A DNA stretch of 64,000 bases from Gyrodactylus bullatarudis (Eukaryota; Platyhelminthes; Monogenea; Gyrodactylidea; Gyrodactylidae), in assembly GCA_012064415.1 (NCBI GenBank), contig SSNU01000333.1:1-64000 (forward strand), written 5' to 3'. The translations under genes were made by a program, and so were the position numbers. The stretch's first letter is position 1. Each line of letters starts with the position of its first letter. This document shows, one piece after another, positions 23,301 to 35,761 of the stretch. Below the pieces are notes generated by a model. It worked only from the letters and a program-made list of their open reading frames with translations. It had not been told where the DNA came from and ran no database searches.

Positions 23301-23560
23301 CACATAAATAATGAAAAAAGTTAAGAATTCATTGAAAATAACATTTTACAAATTATGAAAGAAGTATAGTAAAAGTTGAAAATTAGAATATATGTGAGCT
23401 GAAAAAACACCAAAAATCTTCAATAAATAGCAACAGTGAAGAGAAAAGTAAAAATGCTCACATAGGCCATGGTAATTGAAGATTTTAAGAGTAATTTTTC
23501 TGAACACACAAGTTTGGTTTAATGTGATTGATGAAGAATTTCTCATTCACCCATTTTGAT
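23262..23560 (-). mobile_element. Penelope-like element 3' fragment, inverted
   Basis: On the minus strand, 23560 down to about 23462 matches the last codons of the PLE at 25785-28075 (GGTGAATGAGAAATTCTT, CTTCAATTACCATGGCCTAT), with frameshifts. It is followed by the same 3' untranslated sequence (TTATTGAAGATTTTTGGTGT) and a hammerhead-like tail. It lies 2.2 kb upstream of, and opposite to, the larger copy. Confidence 0.85.
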
Positions 23561-26002
23561 CAAATTTAAACTTTTTCTTAGGGGATTCTTTAGCCTGTTT
23601 TCGTTCAATTTATAGAACTGTTTAGGTGAACATTAAATCGATCGAATTCAATAATTTCATTCTAAAATTTTCTCAACAATTGAATTTTTTCTATTGTTTT
23701 CAAATGGTTACCAGAGACAACTTGGTAATAATGAAAATTGTGATTCTTAAATTCTACCCTGGATACTCAAGAACTGGAGGGGAGTCAAATTGATTCTTGA
23801 GAAACGTTTCAGAATCGGTAAAATGCTGCCAGAGAACAGTTGCCTGAATTATTCCAAAAACTTGATGCAAATCATGGAAACATCAGTATCCCCATTCTAG
23901 ACACACTGTCCATTTATTTATTTCTCATGTGATAAATGTGTTTTATTATTCTTTCCTTGGACTAATGGATGATTCCCCACTGACATCTCATTTTTTGAGT
24001 AAAGTTAATTTGTAATTGGAAAAAATTGATTTCCAATAATAGAAATTTTAATATTAGCCATCTTTCCCCTTAAATTGATTATGGAAAGCAGTTTTATCAT
24101 TATAATAAGCTATAAATTAATCAGATAAAAATTCTTTCTTTGAGTGAAAGATTGAACTGGAAAGATGAAGCTGAATGAACTGAAAGGTAGTTTGAGCTGG
24201 AGTTGATTGGCTAAGAGGGTTTAAACTGAGTGATACTACTACACAAGGCTTTCTTCTCTCTTATTGTTCAGTTGAGCAATTAAAATATTTTCTAATGTAC
24301 AAGGAATAAGATTCCCAATTCGCTCAATCGTTAATGGTTAATGAGCATCTATAATGTATACACATTCAATATTTCCTCTTCAGTATTTATTATCTCTTCG
24401 TGAGATCTAACATTCGCAGAGAAAGAGACAGATTCTTTATCATGAAATAATTAAAATAATCTTGGTATATTTTTCAAATAAATCCATTTCAATAAAATAC
24501 ACAATGATAGAAAATAATTTACATTGTGTAAACATGATGTAATTGTAATCATATCTACAATTTATTATATTGACAGAATCGTATAATATCCCAGGGACCC
24601 ATAGTAATTTACATCAAATTGTTCTTCATCTCAGAGTTTTTCTGTATTTCTTTTCAGATTATGAGTCAGAGATAGGTTAACCCTTATGATGAGATTCGCG
24701 CTTCATCATAGGGCAATTATTCAAATTTGGAAATTCTCAGTCATTACACAGGTCTCAACAAGTTATCACATAATTTATTAGTACAGATGGGAAAATTGAA
24801 TTTCTAGTGGGTCTTTTTTCTCGATTTGTTTTCGTCTTTATTGGTTTAATGGACTCTTGGGTGGGGTGAAATTTTTTTTCTCCGAACAACTCACGAGAGG
24901 ACTTACTTTTCTGATAGAATTTAGTACTCAGATCATGTTTTCCATAATTTTAAAACGTGGAAGTCATTCTCCATTACGTCATTGCCCATTTTTCTCACAA
25001 TATCCCACGGACATGATAAAATAACGAAATTGACCCCCCCCTCTTTTGATGACAAGATTACTATTTTTGAAGATAAAAAATTAAGAAACTCATTGAATGG
25101 CCAAGATATTCCGGATTTTAGTGATTGCGTAGTAAAAATTCATTGAAAATTGAGCGGCGATTTGAAAAAATCTGGATTTTTAAAAGCATAATGGAGAATC
25201 ATTTTCGACACATGCTTCAGTACAAAATAATGCTTAGAATTGATAGTTCTATCAGAAAATTTTGTCCTAATATGAGGCTTAAAATTTCACACTGCCTAAG
25301 AATCAAATTTTAATTCTCAGTCTTCTAAAGAATAAAAAAATAATTCAGTATAAAATAAATTCCTGATAATAAATATCTTTTTTTTGATACAATATTTCTC
25401 TTTCACAAAAAAGACTTATCATTGCCAAACAAATTTTTTGTGAGATAAAACGTAAAAACATTCTTTTCAATTATTGCTTTGAAAACAAAGAAGATTCTGA
25501 ACAGAAATATTTAAATAAATTTAATTAATCTTTCATTTTAATTTATGAATATTTCTTATTTAAAATCATAAACGTTCAACATTCGAATTTAATTATTTTT
25601 TTAGTCTTCCTTAAAATTGAATTTGCTGATTTGTAAATAATAAAAATTAATTATTAGTATGAAAATTAAATATTCCTGTCAATATATTTTTTTAATTTTC
25701 TGAAAAATGTGCTTTTTTAAATTTCTCAGTGCATATTATTACGAAACATTATAATTTTACACAGCGAAGCGTGTAGGGGCCAACTTGTTCCTGATAAATA
25801 TCTTTTTTTTGATACAATTGATTTATAGCATACCTCGTAGATATCATCTATTTATGGATAATATCCATGCAGAAAGCTATGATCTTTATCCACTTCTCGC
25901 TCGAATGGAAAAAAAGAAGAAAAGTTTAAAGTCAAAAATATACAAAGATCTGATCCTATGTGAGTAGGGAAATGTATCAAATCGATCTAATCACTTTTAT
26001 TA

Positions 26003-27872
26003 TTGCCCATTTATTTACGAATGAGTTTTAATGAGTTTTTTGGTCTTACAAATAATCACAAGGATGATGTCAACACAGAGAAGTTTAAACTTGACCTTTT
26101 AACTATTTATAGAAGTTTTAATCGTAAACCTCTAAGGTCTAGTTTACTAACTCAAAAACATTTCTTAGTTCTCAAAGAACTTAAATCTAATGAAAACATC
26201 TTCTTAACTAAGCCAGACAAGGGAAAGGGAATAGTTATAATGTATAAGAAAGATTATTATAAGGCAGGGTTAGATTTCCTTTCGGATGAAAGTAAATTTA
26301 TTAACACAGGGAAAGATAGATCAACTTATTATAAGGAAATGGAATCCATGGAACGTTCCATGTATAAGATAGCAAAAGGGTTGTATGACAAGAATATAAT
26401 CTCGGATAAAACTAGAAGTTTTATAGCTAAGAAGCATACCAGGATGTATAAGACACATAAGATGATGGACAATATTGTTCCAGAAGTATTTCCAATAAGG
26501 CCGATCTTGGATATGTCGTCATGTCCGCAACATAATTTAGCTAAGTGGTTAATTGATGTATTAAAACCAACACATACATATTATGCTAAATATGTTGTAA
26601 AAGATACTTTTTCTTTTGTCGATAAAATTAAAGATTTAAACATAGCTTCAAATGAAATGATTTCATTAGATATAAGTTCTTTATTTCCTAGTGTTTCTAT
26701 AGAGGAGACCTTAACAGTAATCAGGTCTTTTATTTATGAATATGGTGGTTTTGAAATGGATAGTAATGAAATAGCAAATCTTGTTAGGATATGTTGCACT
26801 AATGTTCCTTTATCTTTTTAAAATACTGTTTTTATTCAAATAGACGGTATAACTATGGGTTCACCTCTAAGTCCTCTTTTAGCTGATATCTTTCTAGGAT
26901 GGTTAGAAATGACTAAAATGTCAGAGATTATCAATACTTACACTGATGTTTACATCAGATATGTTGATGACACATTTATTCTGATGAAACATAATGCTAT
27001 TATAGACGATTTTTTCTCCAAAATGAACTTGTTTCATCCTAATATTAAATTTACCATGGAGAAAGAATCTAATAATTCTTTGAGTTTCTTAGATGTAAAA
27101 CTAACCAGAAAAGAAGATGGATCGATTACAAGAAATATTTACAAAAAGAAGACGGATAACGGCAAATATCTACATTATGCCAGTTTTAGTCCTATTTCAC
27201 ACAAAAGAGGTTTAGTAATTGGTCTAAGCAAGAGGATTAGAAGATTAGCAAGTCCAGAAGAATGGCTTAATGAGATAGAGAATTCAAAGTTATGCCTAAT
27301 GGAAAATGGTTACCCAGCTAGATTTGTGGACAAATTAAGCAATAGATCTGATATCATAGACGATGAAACAAACAACACATATGAGGCTGAGAAGACTACA
27401 ATTTTCATGAAGCTTAATTTTAAAGGTGACGGTTTTAGTAATGATGTTAGGAAAAGATTGGTTAATCTCATCGATCAACATTACAATAATATACAATTGA
27501 AAATTATTATTGTATTATTCAACACAGAGATTATTCAATTTGGTCCATAAGGATTTACTTAAACCTGAAGAAAAAACTCTATTGATTTACAAATTTCAAT
27601 GCACTTGTGGGGCTTCATATCTAGGACGAACTATAAGGAAACTTTCTACAAGATCCAGTGATCATTTGAAGAAAGACACAGCGGTTACAAGACATCTTAA
27701 ACAAGAAAATCATACTGCCTCAACTTCAAATTTTTCTATTCTTTACAAAAATCCTGGTGATGATAGCATAGATGTATGGGTGAAAGAGAAATTCTTTATT
27801 AATCTATACAAACCAAATCTATGCGTTCAGAAAATTTATTCCTACAATCTTCAACTACCCTGGCCGATGTGA
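26003..27872 (+). pseudogene. PLE reverse transcriptase / GIY-YIG endonuclease, broken
   Basis: The reverse transcriptase shows FLTKPDKGKGIVIMYKKDYY, the proline-rich FPIRPILDMSS block, motif A MISLDISSLFPSV with its metal-binding Asp, motif B ITMGSPLSPLLADIFLGWLE, motif C YIRYVDDTFIL with the catalytic YVDD, and SFLDVKLTR downstream. The endonuclease part has LIYKFQCTCGASYLGRTIRK with two Cys, the GIY-YIG tyrosines and the Arg, then VKEKFFINLYKPNLC with the conserved Glu and Asn, ending LQLPWPM. The frame is broken by TAA at 26819-26821 between motifs A and B, and shifts near 27500-27550 between the two domains. An earlier piece (25785-25967) may be the N-terminal part in another frame. All catalytic residues survive, so the copy is young. 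Confidence 0.9.
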
Positions 27873-28032
27873 GCTTTTTCACTTTTCTCTCCATTTCTGC
27901 TATTTATTGGAGAGTTTTGGTGTTTTTTAGCTCACATTTTATTCTGTTTCTTAATCTTTTATTATTTCTTTGAGAATTTTTATATTATTAAATTCATTGA
28001 CTTTTTAAAATTCTATCATTTTTAAAGTGACA

Positions 28033-28069
28033 CTACTGATGATCCTTAGAGAAATGTATATTTAGTGAT
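28033..28069 (+). ncRNA. Candidate hammerhead ribozyme at PLE 3' end
   Basis: CACTA, CTGATGA, TCCTTAGA, GAAA, TGTATAT, T, TAGTG. CACTA and TAGTG pair as a 5-bp stem I. TC...GA can form a 2-bp stem II. The stem III palindrome is slightly decayed (TGTATA instead of TGTACA). It sits at the very end of the sequence shared by the PLE copies. Confidence 0.45.
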
Positions 28070-29249
28070 TTAATATATTCTCTTCCAACTTTTGAATTTT
28101 GAATAATGAGTTTTAAATTTCTATAACTTGTTGAGCCACTTTCCTTCAAACCCTCTTAACAGTGTTGATAAGGAAACTGATCCAGATTACTAGGGGAGGA
28201 TGTTGATGAGATGAAAGGCTAAGAGAGTCATCTCAAGTTGACAGGTTTCATACGCATTCTCTAATCTCCTTGATATTTTTTCAAAGGAAGAGATGAGACT
28301 CTCTCAATTATTAATTTTATTGTTGTTAATTATTTCTACAAGTATAGTTTGATAACACTCCACTAAATGTACACTCATGTTAAATGCTCATACTCGAAGT
28401 TCATTCATAAACTTAAACAAGTCACGAGTTTTTCATTCAAAATAAAATTTGAATGGAAAAAATTCACGTTACACATTGTCTTGACATGATAGTTAATATA
28501 TATCAGAAGGAACAAGATGGATATTAATTGAAAACAATGCCGTTCATTAGACTACATCAGTTGTTATTAATACAGCTGTATTATTGGGAAGAATAGTAAT
28601 AATATCTCTAGTGCTCAGGGACTTGTACGTTTCCTTCAATCAAATTCAGTCTAGATCATTTGACCAATCAGAGGTGAGCATAAATTTTCACTCTATTCTT
28701 GGTTTTTTACAATAAAATTCATTACAAGTATTTCTTTCATTGTGAGAAAGTAGATTAACAACGTAAATACTGATTTGAAATAATGATCAACCTCTAGAAG
28801 TAATTGGATAAAAGGTGTCAATCAATTGTTTTTTTCCAATACACCTTGTTGAAGATACAAGTTTATTCATATATTGATGAGATAACAAAACAAGAAATAA
28901 AGGAAAATATCTTTATAATGGTGAGTTATTTGATTCATGTCGATGAAATGTAACCTTTATTGACTAAAAATTACAACTTTTGAGTCCAATTTATTTTTAC
29001 CCTATTGATTGTACAACAGAGTTATTGATCCTTGTTTGTTTTATAACTGGACAATTAATATCACGTTTTCGTCTGAATGACAGACTTATTTAGGTTTAGA
29101 GAAATACTCTTTTGAGCTATTCGATCGAGTTAAACATAGCATTTGGCATTGGCAGAAATTACGATAGACTCGTTCACGCAAATTTTCAAAAACGTCCAAA
29201 AATCCACTGAAATACATAACACAGCATGAAAAATTTTAACTTTTTAAAA

Positions 29250-29830
29250 TAACCGACGTAAAAATATCAATTTAAAAAAATTATCGACTCGTTTACGAGA
29301 TATTCGAGAAAGAAAAAGATAGAGATTCGAATAGAAAAACACACCATCTAATTCAAGATAGAATTCTCAACAAATTAAATTTAGAGATTATTCTTCTATC
29401 CTTCAAAACTTTTCCGCTATTTGAGTTCAAAGTTTCGAACCTTATCTTACATGTTTCGTAAATACAGCTCGAATGATGCGGAATCTCTCTAACTATCGAT
29501 ATATTAAAAGTCTTACGATATAAAATAATTTCTCTTCGGAAATTTCTCGATGAAATAATCCACATTAGTAACGAATCTTGATTTTGTTCTGCAAACAGAA
29601 CAGTCTATAGATTAATTGAAGATGATCTTGAATGAATATTTTACAAATTATTCCTATTCAATATGTAGAAATATTCAAAAATAAAAAAAACCATGAAAAC
29701 TAGTTCGCAATCTCTTTTTTTCTCGAACATCTTTTAAACGAGTTGTTAAATTTTTTATCTTGGATTTGAGATCAAATTGATATTCCCTTTTTCATTTTTG
29801 AAATTTTTACGTCGGTTGAAAATTTTTGTT
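29250..29830. repeat. Inverted-repeat DNA element with about 100-bp imperfect arms
   Basis: The left arm (AACCGACGTAAAAATATCAA, then GACTCGTTTACGAGATATTC, then GAGAAAGAAAAAG) reappears inverted at the right (ATTTTTACGTCGGTTG at about 29806-29821, with AACATCTTTTAAACGAGTTG before it). The interior, about 350 bp, has a 70-codon minus-strand frame (29353-29565) without recognisable motifs. Confidence 0.65.
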
Positions 29831-32800
29831 CTACTGAAATTTAAGAGTGAAATAGGAATGCAATGAAAACTAAAAAAACATTAAAGTTGAACTCATCAAT
29901 AACGATATCAGAGTAAAAGTTGATTTGGCCTAGTTTTGATCGTGGAAGAGATAGATATCTCAATTTTAACATCTAGGACTTGGAAAGTTCTTTGTAAGGC
30001 GAACTTTTATCCAAAAATGAAAAACAATGCGATTCAATAGCATCATTAAGCAAGGAAGATAAAAAATTGATGAAATTTTATAACTATCGTTTTAATTTTC
30101 GACAATTTCCACCTCCTTGCACCTTTTGAAGACTAACAAGAAAAAAAAAGAAATTCAAAAGGATTAATAACCACTCTCCAATAACAGAGAAATTAAATTC
30201 ATTAACACTCCGATTCCGTAGGGAAATAAATAAAATGAAAAATTCATTAAGAAATTTCTTTTGATTTTATTCAAATTCAACCAAAGAAATTCTTCCAAAT
30301 TTTCACATTCGATATTCTGACAGCCTTGGCCTTTCATTCTCCTTGTTTCTCTGATACCTCAATATATCTCTTATTTAACCCTTTCGCTCCCATGGCCGAA
30401 ATAGAAGGATATCATTATTTTTTTCTGTAATCCTACTAATTAGACTCATGTGATCAACGTTTGTTTCAATAATTTTTAAGTTTTTCACCTATTCTTCAAG
30501 TGAACTCTAACCTTTTTCCACCAGGCTCAATAAGGAAGAATAGGGAGCTAGTCAAAGTAAGCTAACATCCTCAGATTGAAAATTTTCAGCTTAATTATGA
30601 ATTGGGACATTATCAAAAGTTAAATTTTCTTATTGAATTTCCTCTTGGCGTAGTAAAGATTATTTTTCATCTTCTTGTTTGCTATTCTGAGGGAAAGATT
30701 TGCTTTTCTTCCTTTTTTGGTCTTTAAAAAGTAAAGAAAATAAAGTCTAATTATTATGATACTGATCACAATCTCACTTTGAACTCAAATTTCAGCTATT
30801 GGAAATCTAATTGGAAATTTTTCTAATAACTGTCATCCGGAGTAAAATGAAACTACTATCTCAAAGTTGATAAAGATGATGAACTTTTCGTCGTAGTAGT
30901 TTTCAATAGATACTTGAATTGATCCTTTCAATCTATTGATAGTAATTGTCTTTCAATGGGCGGATATTAAAAAATAGTATCAAAAACAAAGATCATTTCT
31001 TTATGAGAGGGAATAATTCCCACAATAGAGATGATAGCCTCCTTACTTGACTGACTAATCCTCAAATAGGTTTCATTAATATAGGTGTAGGAAGACACAA
31101 CGAAATTTGCATAACCCAACAAAGGTTTCAAAGGCATTTTTCTGCAAAACTAGAATAATCCAATGGAAGGCATATATGAAAATATTTATTTTATAATACA
31201 AATATACAGTTTCGCAAGTTGTCTTCTCTTCAGGCTGGTAAATAAATGAACAGAATTATTATTCAGATTTTTCATCATTAAATTTGAAGTGCTATTTAAA
31301 AGCCTTGAATATCATTTATACCTCACATGAGATGTTTGGGGTTACTTTTTATCAGGTATGAAAGTCTCTCATATCTTGAGGTTGGTGTTAAAATTTAAAC
31401 AGACAGAGCTGGAAAAATACGTAAAATTCTTTGATATTCTCTCAATGAATGTAGTTGAGTTCTATCAAGCTTGAGTAATAAATTCTTACAACTCTGATTA
31501 TTTCAATAGAAATCGTGACACATGTTTGAAGACCAGTTTGTGGGTTTATTTCCCGTCTGGATCGAAATATTTGTTCTTTGAATAAAACAGAAATAAAATA
31601 CGAACTTATTCTATCCCTGCCCAACATGAAACTTCCCCCCTCCCCTATTTAGGAAAAGTGAGATTATTCTAATCCTAAATTTTATCTCGAAAAAATAATC
31701 ATTTCCATTCATCTCAACTGTACAATTGCAAATCTTCCTCGCTGCATAGTACAGGTGCTACATTTTTTGTATTGTTTTTCGATGAAATAAAATAAAAACT
31801 GAAGATTATATTCCTTCCTACGATCTTTGTTGTGTATATTTAAGAACGATCAGGTATACACATCAGATAATATCTGAATGTAGTGTGATAAAAGTGAGAT
31901 TTTCTAGCAAATTGAAGAAAAATTATTATCAGAGTTAAATTCTCTTTTGTGTATGTATTTATTTCATGTACATACACTATAATTTACTTTTTCTTCAAAG
32001 TTTGTTTTTTTCCATTAGAATTTCTGTATCAGTTTCACTGCTTGAAAATTAGGAATTAATATGATCCGATGTTTTGTTTAAATTGATCAAGAAATAGAAA
32101 TTTGGCGCGAACTCAAAGCTTAAAATGTCTGTAAATTTTTAAATCTGCGTCTTTTGATTTGGATTTAATAAAATCTACAAATACTGTTGCAAATATCATA
32201 CAGAATCCTAGATTCATCGAGCCTAGCTTCACCTGTACCCTTTCTCTAGATCATATATCAAACATGGCCAAGTTATTAAGAGTTATCGTCACTCTTTAAA
32301 TAGGACATAAATTACCGTCTAGAGTTTCATTCTCCACCAGTGATGATATTGGCTATTACAGTAGTTGAAGAAAAGTGAATGGATTTTCTCAATCCATCAA
32401 AACTGCATTACGTCCAAGGCCAAAAATGAATATTTCCTCTGACTTGATAAACAACGGGGTGGATGATCATATTTAAAGATGACATATTCCTTGAGCATAT
32501 TTATTAGTTTTTCACTACTTTTCTACTTAAAACAGACCAGAACAGATTTTAATAATTTTATATTCTTATGCCGATAATAGCTTCTTTAATTTGAGTAGGA
32601 TGAAACGATTTCCCTCACCTCACCCCCTTTAGAAGTCAATCAATTCATAAAATTTCAATAGAGAAGAATTTTAAACTATGAAAAAAATAATGAAATTGAT
32701 TTAAACTCTTGATAGCTATATGTATATACATTTAGACAAACACAGAACAGAGGGACGTTGAAAAAATTGAATCGTGGGCGTTTATAAGGAATGTTTGATC

Positions 32801-34329
32801 TCAGCAAATGTCATTGGAAAAATTTCCAGTCATTAAATTCTATTATATTACTATTTGAGATCTCATTCAGAGAAAGCTCAGGGTTGACCATGATTTTCGT
32901 GTCATAAATAATTAGGTGTCAAAACCAAAATAATTTACTCAATAGTAGTTCAACACAACACGGAATTAGTTTCTCTATTCGATATTATTTTGTAACCAAC
33001 TCTTAGTTTCTCGGCTAGAACTGTTTTTAGTCCAGATAACTCTCATCTAAAGTGAAAGTAAATGAACAGAATGAGTGATTTTTGCAATTTGTTATTCTTT
33101 TTTAACCTGAATGTCTAATTAGAAATCCATTGTCATAATCTTCAGACAACGTAACTTGTCTCCAGATCAAATATTCATTCATATTTATTTATTAGAATCT
33201 AAATACACTATATAACTTGTCAAATTTATGCATTTTATGGGTTAATGATGCATCATGCAGAAATTGAGAAACTAGAGTCTCTTATTAACCCCTCCCCCTC
33301 TGGAACTCTTAATTGGAGGAATTTCAAAAAAAACCTAAAAAATGTGCAGCCACTTTTATTTGTCTAACTTTTATGCTCCATCAGAAGATGTTTTCTTATT
33401 TCTCCTTGATTTAATTACTTTATTATTAAATAACATGGGATCCCACACGTTTCCTATTTCTATTCAAGAAAGGTATTATTAGAATTTTTGTAATAAAATT
33501 TTCTATGAGATAGCGCGATATTAAAATTTGAGAGACTTGTTTGAATTCTATTTTGGGAAAACTGACCAAAATGTGACTATTAAAACACAATAAACCCCTT
33601 AAGCAATAAATCTTGTTTCACACTGACCCAGATTTGTCCCAAAAATAAGCCTTCCTAGAGAGTGGTGCTTTTTTTGGAAGAAACAATGATTCACTGCTTA
33701 TTGTTATAGAGCAGTATTTCATTTATGCAAGAAGCCAGCAATTACGTCAAGACCTCTGCCTGTCAAATTTACTATGAAAGTATTATTCCAACTTTTTCTC
33801 AAAAAGTACTTTTTTGAGGCCTTTGTAGATACAGTGGTAGATTTCTAAAACGAGAATAAAATGCTCAAATGAATATAGAGTTTTAAATCAATGTGATCTT
33901 ATCAACGTTCACTAGAGGAGACTCTATAAGATGATCATTTGAAAGGATTCATTTCAAAATGAATTGAGATTTATCGTTACTCGAGGGCAAATTGTTAATC
34001 TTTTCAAAAAAGGGATAGAAAATGACAAGAGAAAACTAACAAGTGCGACTACGTTACCAATGGAATGTCTGATTGAATTTTCTGTGTCACTATAAAAAGT
34101 TTATTTGTAATATGTAAAAGAAGAAAAATCAATCTTTCCTCCCAACTGTATTTTTCACTCTTTTAATAATTGAGTTATGAAAAAATATCTTTTTTTTTCG
34201 TTAGGATCTAATTTAAATTGCAGCAGAGAATCTTTTTTTCAATTAATTAATCATCTTTTTTTTAATTATAAAGGATACATTCCTTTTCCCCTACCAAAAC
34301 AAATTGAATGCATTGAAATTTTACCATGA

Positions 34330-34890
34330 AAGTTACACAAACTTATCAAATTTTCTATAAAGAGCTATCGAATACGTTTGGTCTTCTCGACTTCTTCTTC
34401 TATTTCTCTGTGGGGGAAGGTTCAGGGGTCCTACATGGGTATTCTGTATAGATATGTTTGGTTTCTGTTGGTTAATAAAGTATGCTTGAGCAGCTTTAGT
34501 TTTGGGGAGAAACACAGCTTTTGAAGTGCTCTTTGATGGTTGTTTGAATAGGGTGAAGATGCTCCTTAGGCGTACGCTGATTTGACCTATGTATTCTTAG
34601 TTGCAAAGACATTTGAACTTGTAGACAACGTAAAATTGCTTCTTGGTCTTATAGATAGTCCTTATTTGCGTCTTGTGGTTACGTTCCAAGACATCATTGG
34701 TTTTCTTGTTGAGTGTCATTGCCATTCTATTGCTTGAAAAAAGGTTCAGGGCTTTCCGTTTCCTTGGGCTTTTACCCGCAGCATATCTAGAGTTTTGAGA
34801 GTGTGTCAATGTCATTAATGATTCAATCGGGTAATCATTCATTAGAAATATACTGACCAGTTCTTCTTCCCATTCTCGCACCTATGCATT
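34330..34890 (-). mobile_element. Degenerate Penelope-like element fragment of a different lineage
   Basis: On the minus strand, 34881 downward reads EWEEELVSIFLMNDYPIESL, which parallels EWLNEIENSKLCLMENGYPA of the intact PLE. Further on, TKKQFYVVYKFKCLCN, a stop, then EYIGQISVRLRS parallels the GIY-YIG start IYKFQCTCGASYLGRTIRK. Identity is much lower than among the other copies, so this is an older or separate PLE family. Confidence 0.65.
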
Positions 34891-35761
34891 CTAGTTTAAT
34901 GCTAAAATTATCCCACGTTTTATTTCAACAAGCATCTTTATTTAATTAACTTGTATTTCCTTGTCAAATTCAGGATAACGAAATTGTCACGATCGTTTAA
35001 AACACACACACACACTCTGCCTAACCGACTAGGACAACAAAACATTTGAAATTGAACTTAATTCTTCCAAATCATCTGTACTTCTGATGATTTAATTACC
35101 AAAGATGTCTACTCGGATTATTTATAAATATTCTGTGAGTTCCTTCCGTACTAGTCACGGTGGGATCCATTAGTAAGCTGTAACATTCAGCATGAAATAC
35201 AACGAACCTGTGGCATAGATTACCTCATGGAGAATGAATAGCCCTACTTTGTTCAAATTCGATAAAAAGATATTCCGATTTCTCTCTCTTTTTATTATAA
35301 AGAGACTGATGAATTTCTTCAACTGATCAATTGAAAGTTATCTTATCAAATGATTTATTATTTTTTTAATGTTTCCCCCAATGATGATAGAAGGGAGAGA
35401 GGGTTGGGAGGAGGGGCGTGTTTTGTGGAATTCGTTCTCTTCATTCAATTTCTTCTCCTTCCTTGATGTAGAAATCAATTAATTCAAATATCTCTTGCAT
35501 AAATTAAAAATTAACTCAAATCTGTTTTTTTTCGGAGAGAAACAATTTTTTGACATTATCCTCTCTTTATTGAGGTCAAATACCAAAAGAAGTACCATGG
35601 GAAAGTTGGCGGTATTTTTCGATCATCTCAAAAATCGCCTATCGATTTGATAAAATTAATTTCATCACTCCACCAAATTTCACTTTAACATAACCTTTTA
35701 TACTTCTGTACTAAAATGAAAAAAAATTATGAATCAGAATTGCCATATTTCATGAAAAATA

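Larger units (their letters stand above)
21132..25784. other. Intergenic repeat-rich region
   Basis: No gene is recognised. It contains a fold-back family remnant at about 22380-22640 (AATAAGACAAGAAAACC matches 49600-49618), a minus-strand PLE fragment (23262-23560), and a block at about 22478-22562 (CCTGATAAATATCTTTTTT and GATTTATAGCATACCTCGTA) that recurs, partly or fully, at 25305-25390 and at the PLE 5' end near 25786-25840. Confidence 0.55.
25785..28075 (+). mobile_element. Penelope-like retroelement, nearly full coding region
   Basis: The element encodes, in order, an N-terminal region, a reverse transcriptase and a C-terminal GIY-YIG endonuclease, the arrangement that defines endonuclease-bearing Penelope-like elements. 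The coding end is followed by about 200 bp of 3' sequence shared with all other fragments in the window (11.7, 23.3, 53.9 kb) and a hammerhead-like tail. The 5' limit is uncertain; the repeated block GATTTATAGCATACCTCGTA near 25820 may be close to it. Breaks are one nonsense codon and at least one frameshift (see coding entry). Confidence 0.9.
28076..35761. other. Intergenic AT-rich region with degenerate repeats
   Basis: No gene is recognised in about 7.7 kb. It includes an inverted-repeat element (29250-29830), a degenerate PLE fragment (34330-34890), a (CA)n run near 35002-35016, and a block at about 35612-35760 that resembles the repeat at 57000-57380. The remainder shows nothing I can name. 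Confidence 0.5.
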
